Source: Sphingobium sp. Leaf26
Lineage (GTDB): Bacteria; Pseudomonadota; Alphaproteobacteria; Sphingomonadales; Sphingomonadaceae
Length of the DNA: 64,000 bases
Reading direction: 5' to 3'
Assembly: GCF_001421665.1 (NCBI RefSeq)
Contig: NZ_LMKV01000012.1
Coordinates: 454,185 to 518,184, forward strand
Position numbers and translations under genes: made by a program. Positions 63,140-64,000 of this stretch are shown piece after piece (the stretch's first letter is position 1; each line of letters opens with the position of its first letter). Under the pieces are notes generated by a model. That model was not told the DNA's origin. It saw only the letters and a list, made by a program, of their open reading frames with translations, and searched no databases.

Positions 63140-63616
63140 ATGACAGGGGAGGTTGAAACGACTGCGCTTGGCCCGATGGATGTCCGTCGGGTCATGGCCG
63201 CGCTGCCGCATCGTTACCCGATGCTGCTGGTCGACCGTGTGGTGTCGCTGGTGCCAAGCCAGTCGATCCACGCGATCAAGGCAGTGTCGGTGAACGAACC
63301 GTTCTTTCAGGGGCATTTCCCGACCCGGCCGATCATGCCGGGCGTGCTGATCGTGGAAGCGATGGCGCAGGCGGCCGGCGTGCTGGCGGTGGTATCGATG
63401 AACCTGGCCGATTCGGGCAAGCTCGTCTATTTCATGAGCATCGACGGTGCGAAGTTCCGTACTCCTGTGGAGCCGGGCTGCCTGCTGGACCTGCATGTGG
63501 AAGTGACGCAAAATCGCGGCGCGATCTGCAAGTTCAGCGGCAAGGCGCTGATCGATGGCAAGCTGGCGGCGGAAGCCAATTTCGTCGCGATGATCAGCGA
63601 TCCGCCCAAGGATTGA
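63140..63616 (+). CDS. fabZ: 3-hydroxyacyl-[acyl-carrier-protein] dehydratase
   Basis: A 158-residue hot-dog dehydratase: [15 protein letters not shown] and the catalytic segment [20 protein letters not shown] with H59 and E73, then [13 protein letters not shown] and [11 protein letters not shown]. It dehydrates 3-hydroxyacyl-ACP in fatty-acid synthesis. Unlike E. coli it is not flanked by lpxD, lpxA or lpxB; skp precedes by 7 bp and rpmE follows. ATG at 63140, with a possible alternative at MDVRRVM. Confidence 0.95.
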   Translation: MTGEVETTALGPMDVRRVMAALPHRYPMLLVDRVVSLVPSQSIHAIKAVSVNEPFFQGHFPTRPIMPGVLIVEAMAQAAGVLAVVSMNLADSGKLVYFMSIDGAKFRTPVEPGCLLDLHVEVTQNRGAICKFSGKALIDGKLAAEANFVAMISDPPKD

Positions 63617-63621
63617 TAACC

Positions 63622-63653
63622 GCCATCGTCCCGGCCTGTACGGGGACGATGGC
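63622..63653 (+). terminator. Hairpin after fabZ
   Basis: GCCATCGTCCC (63622-63632) pairs with GGGACGATGGC (63643-63653) over 11 bp around a 10-base loop. TT-AAGCC follows, so the T-run is weak. Confidence 0.65.
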
Positions 63654-63755
63654 TTAAGCCTTGCCAAGGCGCGCCGAACCCGCTAACGGCGCGCCTTCGC
63701 TATTTTCTACGCATCCACAGCCGGTCGGAACCGGCACTTTACGGAGCATTACGCC

Positions 63756-63980
63756 ATGAAGGCCGATACCCACCCCGACTACCACCTGATCAACGTCCAG
63801 ATGACCGACGGCACCATTTTCCAGACTCGCTCCACCTGGGGCAAGGAAGGCGACACGCTGGCGCTCGACATCGATCCCAAGTCGCACCCGGCCTGGACCG
63901 GCGGCAACCGCCAGCTGGACACCGGTGGCCAGGTGGCGCGCTTCAACAAGCGTTTCGGCGGCCTGACGCTGAAGAAGTAA
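63756..63980 (+). CDS. rpmE: 50S ribosomal protein L31
   Basis: A 74-residue bL31 of the long C-minus type: [49 protein letters not shown] and [13 protein letters not shown]. The zinc-binding cysteines of the C-plus form are absent, as is usual for this class. It bridges 50S and 30S. GGAG lies upstream of the ATG; located 139 bp beyond fabZ. Confidence 0.95.
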   Translation: MKADTHPDYHLINVQMTDGTIFQTRSTWGKEGDTLALDIDPKSHPAWTGGNRQLDTGGQVARFNKRFGGLTLKK

Positions 63981-64000
63981 TCGGCCCTTACAGGCATGAT

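Overview
This looks like chromosomal DNA of a GC-rich alphaproteobacterium of the Sphingomonadaceae (Sphingobium/Sphingomonas type). The evidence is codon use, ATGA/TGATG translational coupling throughout, a TonB-dependent receptor beside catabolic genes, sphingomonad-style dispersed palindromes, GTTC-N7-GTTC SOS boxes, and a bamA-skp-fabZ-rpmE order without the lpx genes (sphingomonads use glycosphingolipids rather than typical LPS). No rRNA, tRNA, CRISPR array, prophage or insertion sequence was recognised.

Region 1 (1-16.7 kb, all +): accessory catabolic locus. A partial amidohydrolase, a PLP dehydratase and a LysR regulator are followed by a close-packed series: amidohydrolase, MhpA-like FAD monooxygenase, GlcG/HbpS protein, two-domain VOC protein with an extradiol-dioxygenase-like H-H-E triad, FAH-family hydrolase, TonB receptor, alpha/beta hydrolase, GH1 beta-glucosidase, second esterase, small membrane protein and a GH106-like alpha-L-rhamnosidase. 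Together they suggest import and deglycosylation of a plant phenolic rhamno-glucoside followed by hydroxylation, ring cleavage and hydrolysis of the aglycone. This is the best candidate for an undescribed pathway here.

Region 2 (16.7-23.8 kb): a TSUP transporter/TIGR02186/DUF3422 operon and an NfrB-like glycosyltransferase with a barrel-like partner (all -), then small proteins. Region 3 (23.9-26.9 kb): sucC preceded by tandem TTTGCAAA-type boxes, then etfB and etfA. As given, etfB has an internal deletion of about 115 nt with a frameshift. Region 4 (26.9-32.2 kb): small lipoprotein, membrane and cold-shock genes, a lineage-type hypothetical, and an AT-richer islet with a ParE/antitoxin pair and a membrane J-domain protein.

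Region 5 (32.2-40.5 kb): uvrA with an SOS box, a 1064-residue RTX protein with four 324-bp tandem units, a phosphotransferase, a possible small RNA and an UrcA protein. Region 6 (40.5-52.3 kb): enoyl-CoA hydratase, gph, glmU, metallophosphoesterase, glmS with a coupled microprotein, GNAT-nitrilase fusion, icd, psd and pssA, interspersed with several palindromic repeat families.

Region 7 (52.3-64 kb, +): the core cluster rpsB-tsf-pyrH-frr-uppS-cdsA-dxr-rseP-bamA-skp-fabZ-rpmE, covering translation, isoprenoid/phospholipid precursors and envelope assembly. A small membrane protein with a candidate SOS box lies divergently upstream of rpsB.
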